Made by a program: the position numbers and the translations under genes
Shown: piece after piece, positions 37,054-46,175 of the stretch
Layout: each line of letters starts with the position of its first letter
Position numbering within the stretch: the first letter of the stretch is position 1
The notes under the pieces: model-generated
Told to the model about the DNA's origin: nothing
Seen by the model: only the letters and a program-made list of their open reading frames with translations
Database searches by the model: none
Assembly (NCBI GenBank): GCA_963772845.1
Contig: CAVYYW010000010.1
Location: forward strand, 62,001 to 126,000
DNA length: 64,000 bases
Direction: 5' to 3'
Origin: CAVYYW01 sp963772845
GTDB taxonomy: Bacteria > Bacillota > Bacilli > Bacillales > Sporolactobacillaceae

Positions 37054-39405
37054 ATGGCTGATCAGCATCCGGATTGGAACACAGAAAAATCACGGCTGGA
37101 AACCGTTCTGGCTGAAATGAAAGAAACGATTTACCGGTTAAAAAATCACATCTTAGGTGTAAAGGAAGGCATGGTCGATTTAAGGAAAACCTTCTGGGAT
37201 GATGTGACCGTCAACTTGGATGAACCAGACGATCAGATTGAAACGCAGGCCAGCATGCGGCAGCAGGCAGAGATTTTGGCCGATAAAGAAAGACAATTTG
37301 ACAGGATGGGGAGCAGGATTGATATTTATGAGAAGATGGAGGATGCGCCTTACTTCGGGAGGTTTGATTTTAAAGAAGAAGGCGAGAAACAATCGGAGCC
37401 GATCTATATAGGGAGAGCGTCCTTCAGGGATTCTACCGGGGATGATTTTTTAATTTATGATTGGCGTGCCCCGATATCAAGTGCGTATTACGATTATGCA
37501 CCTGGACCGGCCCAATACGAAGCGATTGATGGAGCCATTAAGGGAGAAATGACACTTAAGCGCCAGTATATTATTCAACAGGGCAATCTGAAAGGATTGT
37601 TCGATACAGGTCTGACGATTGGCGATAAATTGCTTCAAACGGTACTTGGCAATCAAGCGAACCCCAAAATGAAAAGCATTGTTGCAACCATCCAGCAGGA
37701 GCAAAATCGGATCATTCGCAATAATAAAAGCCGTGTACTTATTGTTCAAGGGGTGGCCGGGAGCGGCAAGACGTCTGCAGCTTTGCAGCGCATCGCTTTT
37801 TTGCTTTACAGACACAGGAAAACATTAAGATCAGAGAATATTCTGCTGCTTTCGCCAAATCCTCTCTTTAACAGTTATGTTTCAACGGTGCTGCCGGAGC
37901 TGGGTGAAGAGAATATGAAACAAATGACCTTCTTTGACTATCTTTCTGACCGTCTAAGAGGAGGTCTAAGTCTGGAAGATCCGCTGGTCCAAATGGAGTA
38001 CACGCTCTCAGACAGTGGATTGCCAGGGTATGACAGCCGTCTTGAAGGCATTAAGTATAAATCAGGTTTATCTTTTAAAAAGCATTTAGACGATTATTTA
38101 GAGGGGTTATCATCAGAAGGGCTTGTGTTCAAGCCGATCACCTTCCGGGGGAGAAAGATAGTCACCGCTGCTAAGATCCGCAGCATCTTCTACTCATTTG
38201 AGCCGCATATTACCCTTCCCAATCGTGTGGCGATGACCGCTGAAAAGCTTTTAAAATACTTAAAAAGAATTGAGCGCATCGAACGTTCGCAGGACTGGGT
38301 GGAGGAAGAAGCAGCCTATCTTGATAAGGATGACTTTATTGATGCCTATGAAATTTTGCAAAATAAACAGCGTTTTACTGAAGATACCTTCGATGATTTT
38401 GAAAGGGAACAAAAGCTTCTTCACAAAATGGTTGTCAATCACCACTTCAAACCGCTGCGAAAGCTCGTTAAATCGCTTAGGTTTATTGATATGACAGCCG
38501 TATACTATGGTTTTTTTAAACAACAGTCCCTTCAGGATCAGCCACCAGAATGGGAGGCGATTAGGCGCGGGACGATGGAGGTTCTGGAGGGGAAATCTCT
38601 TTTATGGGAAGATGCCACGCCATTTGCTTATCTTCAGGATCACCTGCTGGGCAGACGGCCGGGTGAGGCAATCAAGTATCTGTTCATCGATGAAGTTCAG
38701 GATTATTCGCCATTCCAAATGGCTTATATTCAAGAATTATTTCCTTATACGCATATGACGCTGCTTGGAGATATTAATCAGACGATTTATTTGCATGCAG
38801 AGGACCAGATGCTTTTATCTCATACGAATGAACAGGATGCAAGCGTGGAACGGATTGAATTAACGCGCAGCTACCGCTCAACAAAGCCGATTGTTGAGTT
38901 TACAAGACACCTGATGGAGGAAGGGGATATGATCCAGCCCTTTGACAGAGAAGGGGAAAAGCCCGTACTTTCCTATGTGAAGAATAAGGAGTCCTTGTAT
39001 TTATCCGTAATAGAGCGTATTCAGCATTTGCAGGAGCAAGGGAACGAAACCATTGCAATAATTGGGAAAACATTAGAGTCAAGCAAGCAGATCTTTGATA
39101 TTATAAAGAAATCCGTTTCTGTGCAGCTGGTGGATCGGGAGACTTACACGTATACAAAAGGCGTTCTTGTGATACCGGGTTATTTAGCTAAAGGCATTGA
39201 ATTTGATGGAGTTATTATACCGGATGCTTCTGAGAGCGCATATTACAAGGAGTCGGAAAGAAAGCTTTTTTATACCGTCTGTACACGTGCTATGCATTCG
39301 CTCGAGTTGTTTTCCATAGGAGAGAGCAGCCCATTTATACGCAGAGTGCCTATCGCGCTTTACGATATCAGACATGAGACGGCTGAGAAGGCAAAGACAG
39401 ATTAA
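37054..39405 (+). CDS. helD: RNA polymerase-recycling ATPase HelD
   Basis: A 783-residue UvrD/Rep-like superfamily 1 protein matching B. subtilis HelD (774). N-terminal ~200 residues are the coiled-coil arm that enters RNA polymerase (EKSRLETVLAEMKETIYRLKNH). Walker A is VQGVAGSGKTSAALQRIAFLLYRHR (about residue 230); Walker B FIDEVQDYSPFQMAYIQELFP; then LLGDINQTIY and TRSYRSTKPIVEFTR. It removes stalled RNA polymerase from DNA or nucleic acid using ATP. ATG at 37054 follows AAAGGGAGTGA. Single gene. Confidence 0.95.
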   Translation: MADQHPDWNTEKSRLETVLAEMKETIYRLKNHILGVKEGMVDLRKTFWDDVTVNLDEPDDQIETQASMRQQAEILADKERQFDRMGSRIDIYEKMEDAPYFGRFDFKEEGEKQSEPIYIGRASFRDSTGDDFLIYDWRAPISSAYYDYAPGPAQYEAIDGAIKGEMTLKRQYIIQQGNLKGLFDTGLTIGDKLLQTVLGNQANPKMKSIVATIQQEQNRIIRNNKSRVLIVQGVAGSGKTSAALQRIAFLLYRHRKTLRSENILLLSPNPLFNSYVSTVLPELGEENMKQMTFFDYLSDRLRGGLSLEDPLVQMEYTLSDSGLPGYDSRLEGIKYKSGLSFKKHLDDYLEGLSSEGLVFKPITFRGRKIVTAAKIRSIFYSFEPHITLPNRVAMTAEKLLKYLKRIERIERSQDWVEEEAAYLDKDDFIDAYEILQNKQRFTEDTFDDFEREQKLLHKMVVNHHFKPLRKLVKSLRFIDMTAVYYGFFKQQSLQDQPPEWEAIRRGTMEVLEGKSLLWEDATPFAYLQDHLLGRRPGEAIKYLFIDEVQDYSPFQMAYIQELFPYTHMTLLGDINQTIYLHAEDQMLLSHTNEQDASVERIELTRSYRSTKPIVEFTRHLMEEGDMIQPFDREGEKPVLSYVKNKESLYLSVIERIQHLQEQGNETIAIIGKTLESSKQIFDIIKKSVSVQLVDRETYTYTKGVLVIPGYLAKGIEFDGVIIPDASESAYYKESERKLFYTVCTRAMHSLELFSIGESSPFIRRVPIALYDIRHETAEKAKTD

Positions 39406-39642
39406 CGGGTAGCGGCTGGAAGATAGCCTCTGCCAGCCTGTCCTGCCGTTTCTTATTTCAAGAAAGCAGGGAGATTCTTCACTAAAAGCGTTTATTTCAG
39501 AAAGATAGTGGTATATATATAGGTAGCAGTTTAAGCTTTAAGACCTGTATGTCAGCCTCCCATCAATTCCTTCCTGTTTTTTATTTGTTTCAAACCAACT
39601 ATGTCCGCGTGAAGTGGCAAATAATCAGTCAGAGGTGTTTTT

Positions 39643-41193
39643 GTGAAAAAAGTTACCGCAGTATTTTGGTATACGGCTGCCATTTGTCTGGTTCTCGTTC
39701 TTTGGGGGATTATTGCACCGAAGAATCTTGAATCGGTTTCAGCAAATGTGCAAGCTTACATATCAACAACATTTGGATGGTATTATTTAATCTTAGTCAC
39801 GCTATTATTGATATTTTGTATTTATTTGATTTTCTCGCCATTTGGGAAAATTAAGCTTGGCAAGCCTGATGAAAAACCGGAGTATAGCTATACAACCTGG
39901 TTTGCGATGCTTTTCAGCGCAGGAATGGGAATTGGGATGGTTTTCTGGACGACCGCAGAGCCGATCTCACATGCTTTTAAAAGCTCGCCTGTTGCAAAAG
40001 AGGGCTCAGATGCCGCGATAAAGCAATCGCTCCAATATGCTTTCTTCCACTGGGGGCTGCACGCATGGGCCATTTATGCCATGGTTGCCCTGGCTCTCGC
40101 CTATTTTAAATTCCATAAAGGCGCACCTGGATTGATCAGTGCGACCCTGGAACCGCTTTTCGGTCAAAAAAGCATGCGTGGAAAACCAGGAAAAATCATT
40201 GACACGCTTGCCGTCTTTGCTACGATTGTCGGTGTTGCAGCAACACTTGGGTTCGGGGCTGCACAAATTAATGGAGGACTCTCTTATCTTATCGGTGTCC
40301 CCAACAGTTTTTGGGTACAACTGATCATCATTATTGTTGTAACCGTTCTGTTTTTAATGTCCGCGTGGTCCGGCATAAGCAAAGGCATTAAATATTTGAG
40401 CAACATAAATATGGGACTGGCTGTCGTCCTCCTGATCATGCTGTTTATATTGGGACCGACCATTTATATTTTGAATATGTTCACCAATACGCTTGGGTTG
40501 TATATTACTAATATTTTCGATATGAGTTTCCGGCTGGCACCGCTCAACCCAGCCCATCGCCAGTGGATTAATAATTGGACGATCTTTTACTGGGCATGGT
40601 GGATTGCCTGGGCACCGTTTGTCGGAATCTTTATCGCTAGGGTATCAAGAGGGCGGACAATCCGGGAATTCATCTCTGGTGTTCTCATTGTTCCTTCTGT
40701 GGTCTGCTTTTTATTCTTCTCGGTTTTTGGCGTTTCAGCTCTGAACCTTCAGCAGCACGGAATTGCCAAGATTTCTTCGCTGCCGCTCGAAACCACCACT
40801 TTTGGTGTACTGGCTCACTATCCATTAGGCGGCGTGATGTCTGTCTTAACTATTATTTTGATTGGTACATTTTTCATCACATCAGCTGACTCTGCTACGT
40901 TTGTTCTCGGAATGCAGAGCACGGGCGGATCGCTGAACCCGGCGAATTCAGTTAAGTTTGTGTGGGGAATCGCCCAATCATCAATCGCAGCAATTCTTCT
41001 CTACTCAGGAGGACTGCAAGGTCTTCAAAACGTACTGATTATTGCTGCTCTTCCATTCTCAATTGTCATGCTGCTGATGGCTGTCTCGTTTTATAAAGCT
41101 GTCAGCGCAGAACATAAAGAAATAAAAGCGGCAAATCCAAAGCCAAAAAAACACAAAAAAGGTGAAGCGGCACCTGAACCTTCCCCAGAATAA
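39643..41193 (+). CDS. opuD: BCCT-family glycine betaine transporter
   Basis: A 516-residue twelve-helix BCCT transporter. SAGMGIGMVFWTTAEPISH is the Na+-coupled substrate/ion motif; NWTIFYWAWWIAWAPFVGIFIARVSRGRTIREF is the family signature; ITSADSATFVLGMQS closes the core. Imports glycine betaine or related osmolytes with sodium, and is OpuD-like by length and motifs. Starts at GTG 39643 with AGAGGTG. The C-terminal tail (Lys-, Pro-, Glu-rich) may sense osmotic state. The strong terminator at 41211 ends it. Confidence 0.9.
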   Translation: MKKVTAVFWYTAAICLVLVLWGIIAPKNLESVSANVQAYISTTFGWYYLILVTLLLIFCIYLIFSPFGKIKLGKPDEKPEYSYTTWFAMLFSAGMGIGMVFWTTAEPISHAFKSSPVAKEGSDAAIKQSLQYAFFHWGLHAWAIYAMVALALAYFKFHKGAPGLISATLEPLFGQKSMRGKPGKIIDTLAVFATIVGVAATLGFGAAQINGGLSYLIGVPNSFWVQLIIIIVVTVLFLMSAWSGISKGIKYLSNINMGLAVVLLIMLFILGPTIYILNMFTNTLGLYITNIFDMSFRLAPLNPAHRQWINNWTIFYWAWWIAWAPFVGIFIARVSRGRTIREFISGVLIVPSVVCFLFFSVFGVSALNLQQHGIAKISSLPLETTTFGVLAHYPLGGVMSVLTIILIGTFFITSADSATFVLGMQSTGGSLNPANSVKFVWGIAQSSIAAILLYSGGLQGLQNVLIIAALPFSIVMLLMAVSFYKAVSAEHKEIKAANPKPKKHKKGEAAPEPSPE

Positions 41194-41210
41194 AGCACAT
41201 TCTGCCGCAA

Positions 41211-41247
41211 AACAGCAAAAGGATTCTTGTCCTTTTGCTGTTTTTTA
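41211..41247 (+). terminator. Terminator of the BCCT gene
   Basis: 13-bp arms AACAGCAAAAGGA and TCCTTTTGCTGTT, loop TTCTTG, then TTTTT. Confidence 0.93.
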
Positions 41248-41270
41248 TAATATTTTAAGAACGTTTAACT

Positions 41271-41430
41271 TCGCTAATGCGAGAAAGCGGAATAAATTAC
41301 TAAATGAGGATGCATGCGTTTCTGTTTAGCTCAACCTCCGGCACAAGCCTGCAATGAGGGTTACTCAAGCAGATGTCTCGCAACGAAGGCTTTCGCCATT
41401 AAAAGCTTGGTGATAAGCCAAGTTTACTTT
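41271..41430 (+). repeat. ~160-bp dispersed repeat (inverted copy at 53029)
   Basis: GCGAGAAAGCGGAATAAA at the left, then CACAAGCCTGCAATGA and a right end AAGCTTGGTGATAAGCCAAG. The reverse complement of 53029-53187 carries the same three blocks in the same order, with a divergent middle. A shorter, weaker resemblance is seen near 56670-56730. It lies between the BCCT and DinB genes; the remainder of this gap contains no gene. Confidence 0.7.
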
Positions 41431-41554
41431 ATGGAAGCTTATCTTTGACTAATAGAACTGGATACAGAACACATCCCGTTTTCTTTATAATGGACTTGCA
41501 GCTTGTAAGAGAGTAATCTCGCAGTATAAAGCAAGATAATTGGGAGGGGTCATA

Positions 41555-42043
41555 ATGTTCGGAATTGAGGAATCGAGAAAAGAGGTACTTAACACCATTA
41601 ACAGCTTGACTGACGAAGAACTGAATCTTGAGGTGGAAAAAGATCGCTGGACAATTGCCCAGGTAGCACAGCATTTGGTGTTGATGGAAGATACAGTGAC
41701 GACGTTGTTAAAAAAAGAGATAGACGATTCTGAGAGCCGTCCCGCTGAACGATTAAAACCTATTGAACGAACAGTGGACAGGACATATAAGGTTGAAGCA
41801 CCAGCTCATCTTGAACCAGAAGCTGGTTTCTATTCAAAAGAAGAGTTAGTACAGCGACTCGACCAGTCACGTCTGGCCCTTCAGGATCTGCTCTCTCAAA
41901 TTGATGAGTTGAGTCTGCTGACTGAAAAATCAGCAAAACATCCAGTCTTCGGAAGAATGAATCTTGCGCAATGGGTTGAATTTATCGGGGTACATGAATT
42001 AAGACACCACGATCAAATGAAAGAACTGAAGGTTAAAATCTAA
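41555..42043 (+). CDS. DinB family protein (DinB_2 / YfiT type)
   Basis: A 162-residue four-helix-bundle protein. Metal-binding histidines fit the DinB pattern: TIAQVAQHLVLMEDTV (first His), then VEFIGVHELRHHDQMKELK (second and third). DinB/YfiT proteins of Bacillus are often metal- or thiol-dependent enzymes such as bacillithiol transferases; the specific activity is unknown. ATG at 41555 follows TTGGGAGGGG; the longer frame to 41540 is less likely. Confidence 0.85.
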   Translation: MFGIEESRKEVLNTINSLTDEELNLEVEKDRWTIAQVAQHLVLMEDTVTTLLKKEIDDSESRPAERLKPIERTVDRTYKVEAPAHLEPEAGFYSKEELVQRLDQSRLALQDLLSQIDELSLLTEKSAKHPVFGRMNLAQWVEFIGVHELRHHDQMKELKVKI

Positions 42044-42048
42044 CAGAA

Positions 42049-42092
42049 AACCGGTTCCGACTTCCCGTAAAAAAAGGAAATCGAAGCCGGTT
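42049..42092. terminator. Bidirectional terminator between convergent genes
   Basis: AACCGGTTCCGACTTCC and GGAAATCGAAGCCGGTT pair with a few mismatches. It ends the DinB gene on + and touches the stop region of the channel gene on the other strand. Confidence 0.8.
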
Positions 42093-42811
42093 TATTTTAT
42101 TTCTTTCTCTTTTAGAAGCTCAAGCTTTTGAATCATATAAGTGTAATCGGCTTCATCCAAGGCTGGATACTCATCCATCTTTGCCCTGACATCTTTAAGC
42201 TCTTTTGGTTGGTCTCTTTCATCCCCTTTTGTAAAAACAGATGCAACGGTCCCGGTAATTAAACCAATAACCCCGATTCCTGTTAACATAAGAATGCCGG
42301 CAATGATCCGTCCAACTGTTGTAACAGGTGACAAGTCGCCATATCCGACGGTGGTCGTTGTCACGACGGTCCACCACAAGGCATCGCCATAGGTTTTGAA
42401 ATCAGGCTCAATCCATTTCATGGGTAAAGCTGCCAGAAATAACAGGACAATAACAAATACAAACACAGTGTCGATATTATATTTTTTCAGAAAATGATTT
42501 AAGAATGCAGTTCGTCTGTTGAAAAGGGAAAATAGCCTCAGGAGGCGGACAAGTCTTACAAGCCGGGCAGTCTGGAAAATCTGGCTAAGCGGCAGGATGG
42601 CAATAAAATCAAGCGGATGGGATTTGAAAAAGCGCCATTTATCATCGCTTTTCAAAAAGCGAAATAAATAATCCAAGAAAAAAATACCCCAAACAGCCCA
42701 TTCCATAACGGTGCTTTCAGGCTGGGGAAGGTCAAGAATAATAGAAATGATAATTAATAGTGCTAGTGAAATTTCATAAATAAAGCCAAAGCTCAGATTA
42801 GGTTTTCTCAT
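42092..42811 (-). CDS. Voltage-gated-type potassium channel
   Basis: A 239-residue ion channel. Selectivity filter TTTTVGYGDLSPVT (about residue 150) identifies a K+ channel; the preceding pore helix is GDALWWTVV. An S4-like segment with regular arginines, ARLVRLVRLLRLF (about residue 82), suggests a six-helix voltage-sensing architecture. The C-terminal ~35 residues are charged and helical, shorter than a cytoplasmic RCK domain. ATG at 42811 has no very strong site. Single gene, convergent with the DinB gene. Confidence 0.88.
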   Translation of the reverse strand: MRKPNLSFGFIYEISLALLIIISIILDLPQPESTVMEWAVWGIFFLDYLFRFLKSDDKWRFFKSHPLDFIAILPLSQIFQTARLVRLVRLLRLFSLFNRRTAFLNHFLKKYNIDTVFVFVIVLLFLAALPMKWIEPDFKTYGDALWWTVVTTTTVGYGDLSPVTTVGRIIAGILMLTGIGVIGLITGTVASVFTKGDERDQPKELKDVRAKMDEYPALDEADYTYMIQKLELLKEKEIK

Positions 42812-42974
42812 CGTCTGTTATTCACCACGCATAAATTAGTTAGGTTTATTCTAACATTAAAAATGAGGTCTGACACGGTGCGAGGGTATCGGGGCGGAGA
42901 GTTAGCTGGTTTGAAAACACTGATCTGGAGGAATACGACTAACAGAATGAGTCAATGAAAGGAGCATATCTTTT

Positions 42975-43601
42975 ATGAAGCTGAAAGCTTTGGTACTCAA
43001 TTGTTCTTTAAAAAAGAGCGGAGAAACTTCTAACACTCAGGCACTGGCTGAAGAAGCGATTCAAATTTTTGAGCAAAATGGTGTGGAGACAGAAACAGTC
43101 AGAGCGGCTGATTATAACATTGCATTTGGTGTATCAGATAACATGGGAGAAGGTGATGAGTGGCCAGTCATTTTTGAAAAGGTAAAAGAGGCTGACATTC
43201 TGCTGATAGCGACCCCCATTTGGCTTGGTGAGAAAAGCAGCATGGCGACGCTTGTAATGGAGCGTTTATATGGCGGTGCCGGTCTTACGAACAATAAGGG
43301 GCAGTACATTTATTATAATAAGGTCGGCGGTGTTGTAGTAACTGGGAATGAAGACGGAGGCAAGGAGGCATCACGATCAATTCTTTACGGACTTTCTCAT
43401 ATTGGCGTGGCTGTTCCGCCCAATGTTGATACCTATTGGGTCGGGGAAGCGGGACCCGGAGAATCTTACATTGAAGCACAGGGTAACAAGAATGAGTTTA
43501 CTAAGCAGCACGCGAAAATAATGTCTTATAATCTGATGCATTTTGCTCGGATGCTCAGGGAAAACCCTATTCCTGCAGAAGGAAATGTGATTGAATCCTA
43601 A
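42975..43601 (+). CDS. NAD(P)H-dependent FMN reductase / flavodoxin-like protein
   Basis: A 208-residue flavodoxin-fold oxidoreductase. LKALVLNCSLKKSGETSNTQALAEEA is the phosphate-binding start; DILLIATPIWLGEKSSMATLVMERL is the second FMN contact; the C-terminal half is GVVVTGNEDGGKEASRSILYGLSHIG. FMN-bound NAD(P)H reductase, substrate unknown. ATG at 42975 follows GAAAGGAGC. Ends at a large hairpin terminator. Confidence 0.9.
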   Translation: MKLKALVLNCSLKKSGETSNTQALAEEAIQIFEQNGVETETVRAADYNIAFGVSDNMGEGDEWPVIFEKVKEADILLIATPIWLGEKSSMATLVMERLYGGAGLTNNKGQYIYYNKVGGVVVTGNEDGGKEASRSILYGLSHIGVAVPPNVDTYWVGEAGPGESYIEAQGNKNEFTKQHAKIMSYNLMHFARMLRENPIPAEGNVIES

Positions 43602-43626
43602 TAATATAGTAACTTGGCACAGTAGA

Positions 43627-43698
43627 CCCTAAACGTTGACTAATATGTTCAGCTTTCTCCCTCACACTGAACTTGTTCGACGTTTAGGGATTTTTTTT
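43627..43698 (+). terminator. Nested hairpin terminator
   Basis: Outer arms CCCTAAACGT and ACGTTTAGGG enclose an inner GTTCAG / CTGAAC hairpin, followed by T8. Also correct for the convergent regulator at 43722. Confidence 0.85.
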
Positions 43699-43721
43699 AT
43701 CTAACTAAAGAGCATTTGGCT

Positions 43722-44267
43722 TTAATTCTTTCCTCTTTTCTTCTCAGGGTAGGGAATAACAATGGAAGAGAGGGAGTATTGTTGTCTTTCTAAAGAAGGT
43801 TCGTTGGCAGCAGCTTTATCGAGGGCTTCATGAATGGTGGACATCACTTCCTGGAGTTCGTCTTCTGACAAATAGATCTCCCACGTGTTGAAAGCCTGCT
43901 TTTCTTCTCGTTCTTTCTGCGGCTCATTTAAATAAGCATTGAATCGTTGGATCAGATGACTTGTAAACTGCATAAAACGATTTTTCTGTGTTTCTTTAGA
44001 GATTTCTTCTTCACTTGTATTCTCGAAGGCAGATGCGGTTTCAGCAAGAGCGAAGATTTTCTCCTGTGCTCCTCTTATTTGACGCATTGCAATCACCGTA
44101 ATGATTCCGTTATCCAGAAGTTTATTTAAGTGGCGGTACAATGTAGCTTGAGGTACCTCTTTCAGTTGGGTCTTCATTTCTTGGACAGTCAATTGTTTAC
44201 CACCAAGCAATGTTTGTACAATGCTCATTCTGACCGGATGTAAGACAAGATTTGATGGAGTTTTCAT
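43722..44267 (-). CDS. ArsR-like winged-helix transcriptional regulator
   Basis: A 181-residue regulator: LVLHPVRMSIVQTLLGGKQLTVQEMKTQL then VPQATLYRHLNKLLDNGIITVI is a winged helix of the ArsR/HTH_20 type. The rest is a helical effector domain that looks like Bacillus YdfF-style proteins. ATG at 44267 follows AGAGGTG. A 28-bp perfect palindrome sits 13 bp before the start codon, which suggests autoregulation. The inducing signal is unknown. Confidence 0.85.
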   Translation of the reverse strand: MKTPSNLVLHPVRMSIVQTLLGGKQLTVQEMKTQLKEVPQATLYRHLNKLLDNGIITVIAMRQIRGAQEKIFALAETASAFENTSEEEISKETQKNRFMQFTSHLIQRFNAYLNEPQKEREEKQAFNTWEIYLSEDELQEVMSTIHEALDKAAANEPSLERQQYSLSSIVIPYPEKKRGKN

Positions 44268-44279
44268 AGAACACCTCTA

Positions 44280-44307
44280 TTATTATCATTATCGATAATG
44301 ATAATAA
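44280..44307. promoter_or_regulatory. 28-bp perfect palindrome, probable operator
   Basis: Centre at 44293/44294 (ATCGAT). Each half is two tandem hexamers: GATAATGATAAT to the right and its complement to the left, with one further T/A pair at each end. It lies between the regulator start codon and its upstream region, on the transcript leader of the regulator. It resembles Fur-type hexamer composition but with the halves facing outward. Confidence 0.7.
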
Positions 44308-44411
44308 AAAAATAATAAAAATACAACAAAGGAGATGCTTTAAGGACAAATAAAAAAGGGCACCTTTTTTTGGTACCCTCCCATTTTATATGTTCAGTTT
44401 TTAGAAAGTCA

Positions 44412-44549
44412 TCAATGTTGAATTTTAGGCCCTTTTGTCTCCTTAGATTCAACACCTATTCCTGGTTTTCTTTTTCTTTTAAGAAGAAAATCAGGAAAAA
44501 TGCCGGGAGGGACAGGTCTGTCTTCAGGTATTATGACACGTTTTTTCAT
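44412..44549 (-). CDS. Putative 45-residue basic peptide
   Basis: ATG at 44549 follows AGGGGTG at good spacing and opens 45 codons: MKKRVIIPEDRPVPPG at the start, then FDFLLKRKRK-like basic residues. The proline-rich, basic composition is not obviously random, but length alone is weak support. No homologue recognised. It precedes the regulator on the same strand; its own promoter could not be assigned. Confidence 0.4.
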   Translation of the reverse strand: MKKRVIIPEDRPVPPGIFPDFLLKRKRKPGIGVESKETKGPKIQH

Positions 44550-44603
44550 AGTGCTTACACCCCTAAGTGAAAAATTAGCAGGGACACATTTTGTCTGAAT
44601 AAA

Positions 44604-44732
44604 TTAATGACTCATATTGTTCAGGTTAATTCTTTTCGCTTTTTCAACTTCTCTATTGGCTTTCTCGTGTTCCTTTTGGTCGAGCTTTGCTTTTTCCTCA
44701 ATCTGTTTCGAATAAGCTTTAGAATTGTACAT
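44604..44732 (-). CDS. Small charged helical protein
   Basis: A 42-residue peptide, MYNSKAYSKQIEEKAKLDQK at the start, ending in INLNNMSH. It is dominated by Lys and Glu and would form one long amphipathic or coiled helix. ATG at 44732 has an ideal CAGGAGG site, which makes it credible and rejects the longer open frame to 44789. Short peptides of this type occur in Bacillus, but I do not know a function. Confidence 0.6.
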   Translation of the reverse strand: MYNSKAYSKQIEEKAKLDQKEHEKANREVEKAKRINLNNMSH

Positions 44733-44929
44733 TGGTATAGCCTCCTGAAAAGTTTGAGCTGTATTAATAAAATAGCTTTCGACTGACATGCCGAATTTCT
44801 ATTATTAAAAACAACTCTTACCCTTCAATTCCACGTAAATGGATTGCTTAAACATAAAAATAGGCATCAATAAATAAAAAAATTGGAAAAAATCCATTGG
44901 TGAATAATGGAGGACACTGAAAAAGTCCC

Positions 44930-45330
44930 TTTTTGTCCTTCGGGCCGAGCTTTGGGAAATTCTCGCTTGCCGCGGGCACGGCCTCAGCTAACTTTTGCGT
45001 GATTTCTTTGTGCGCCAAAGTGGATCTTCGGACGCGTGCTAATTCCGCAGGACTTGAAACAGCATCTTCGATTTGGCATCGCACGAAGAAAATGCGGTAG
45101 CCACCCATTGAAAGCGGAAATACCCTCGCTTTCCGCGGGCACGGCCTCAGCTAACTTTCGCGTGATTTCTTGTGCGCCAAAGTGGATCTTCGGACGCGTG
45201 CTAATTCCGCAGGAGTCTCGGGTATTTCTTGCTTTCAACTTTGGACATGCTCATTTTCGAGGAGGCTCGGGTATTTCTTGCTTTCATCTAAGAGATGCGC
45301 ATTTTCGAGGAGACTCTCGCCAGCCGCTTC
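44930..45330 (+). repeat. Long GC-rich repeat, two tandem copies
   Basis: Two + copies of the long element: marker AAAGTGGATCTTCGGACGCG at 45019 and again at 45180. GGGCACGGCCTCAGCTAAC precedes both. The segment 45048-45237 is repeated nearly exactly at 45702-45890, showing a recent local duplication. Reverse open frames over it, of 80-120 codons, are repeat translations. Confidence 0.85.
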
Positions 45331-45350
45331 AATCAGTCAAAAAGAGAGTG

Positions 45351-45535
45351 AAAGGTCCTTCATAAAGGTGATGAAGGACAAAACAAGGTCGAAAAGCAGG
45401 AGAAAGGGCGTTCATAAGGTCGATGAACGACCAAACGGGTTCAAAAAGAGGAGAAAGGGCGTTCATAAGGTCGATGAACGACCAAACGGGGTCGAAAAGG
45501 AGGAGAAAGGGCGTTCATTTGGAATATAATGGATT
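45351..45535 (+). repeat. 52-bp tandem palindromic array 3
   Basis: About three units. The first has arms GTCCTTCAT and ATGAAGGAC; the others CGTTCAT and ATGAACG. Ends with GGGCGTTCATTTGGAATATA, the same terminal unit as in arrays 2 and (degenerate) 4. Flanked by the long element on both sides. Confidence 0.85.
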
Positions 45536-45689
45536 AAAGAGGGCCGAAAGTGAGTCGATAGATAGGTCCTTCCTTTTACTGAATTAACGGCGGCCCAGAT
45601 CCCCCGCAACGGAAAGCGTTGATGTTAGCCTGCGACAAGCGAGAACTTTCCAAAGCTCGGCAAAATGGTAAAAATGGACTTTGTCAGTA

Positions 45690-45940
45690 GCCATGTGCTG
45701 TTTCCGTAGGACTTGAAACAGCATCTTCGATTTGGCATCGCACGAAGAAAATGCGGTAGCCACCCATTGAAAGCGGAAATACCCTCGCTTTCCGCGGGCA
45801 CGGCCTCAGCTAACTTTCGCGTGATTTCTTGTGCGCCAAAGTGGATCTTCGGACGCGTGCTAATTCCGCAGGAGTCTCGGGTATTTCTTGCTTTCATCTA
45901 AGAGATGCGCATTTTCGAGGAGACTCTTGCCAGCCGCTTC
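45690..45940 (+). repeat. Long GC-rich repeat
   Basis: One + copy, nearly identical to 45048-45237 with marker at 45837. The 230 bp after it, 45945-46170, hold only a 19-codon open frame at 46088 behind GGAGGG (starts MPTLFQFGSPKLW); it is too short to claim as a gene. Confidence 0.8.
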
Positions 45941-46175
45941 AATCAACTTATATGATGTTCTTGAGAAGTCCATTATGGCTACCGTTGTCCTGTCTCTAAA
46001 GTCTGTCCGTTGCGTGACGGCTGTTATCAAGATGGCACGAAAACGAAGACCTATTTGTCACGCTTAAATCATACACGGAGGGATTTAATGCCAACCTTAT
46101 TTCAATTCGGCAGTCCGAAACTGTGGAAAACAAAAACTGATCGTTAGCACAGCAGTAGGGACCTAAGAGACTCGT

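Noticed and set aside
44848..45529. Several overlapping 80-119-codon frames on both strands
   Set aside because: All read the long repeat and 52-bp array. The same protein text recurs at 45625-45901 because the DNA is duplicated.
46088..46147. 19-codon frame behind a GGAGGG box
   Set aside because: Too short and no context; mentioned only under the adjoining repeat.
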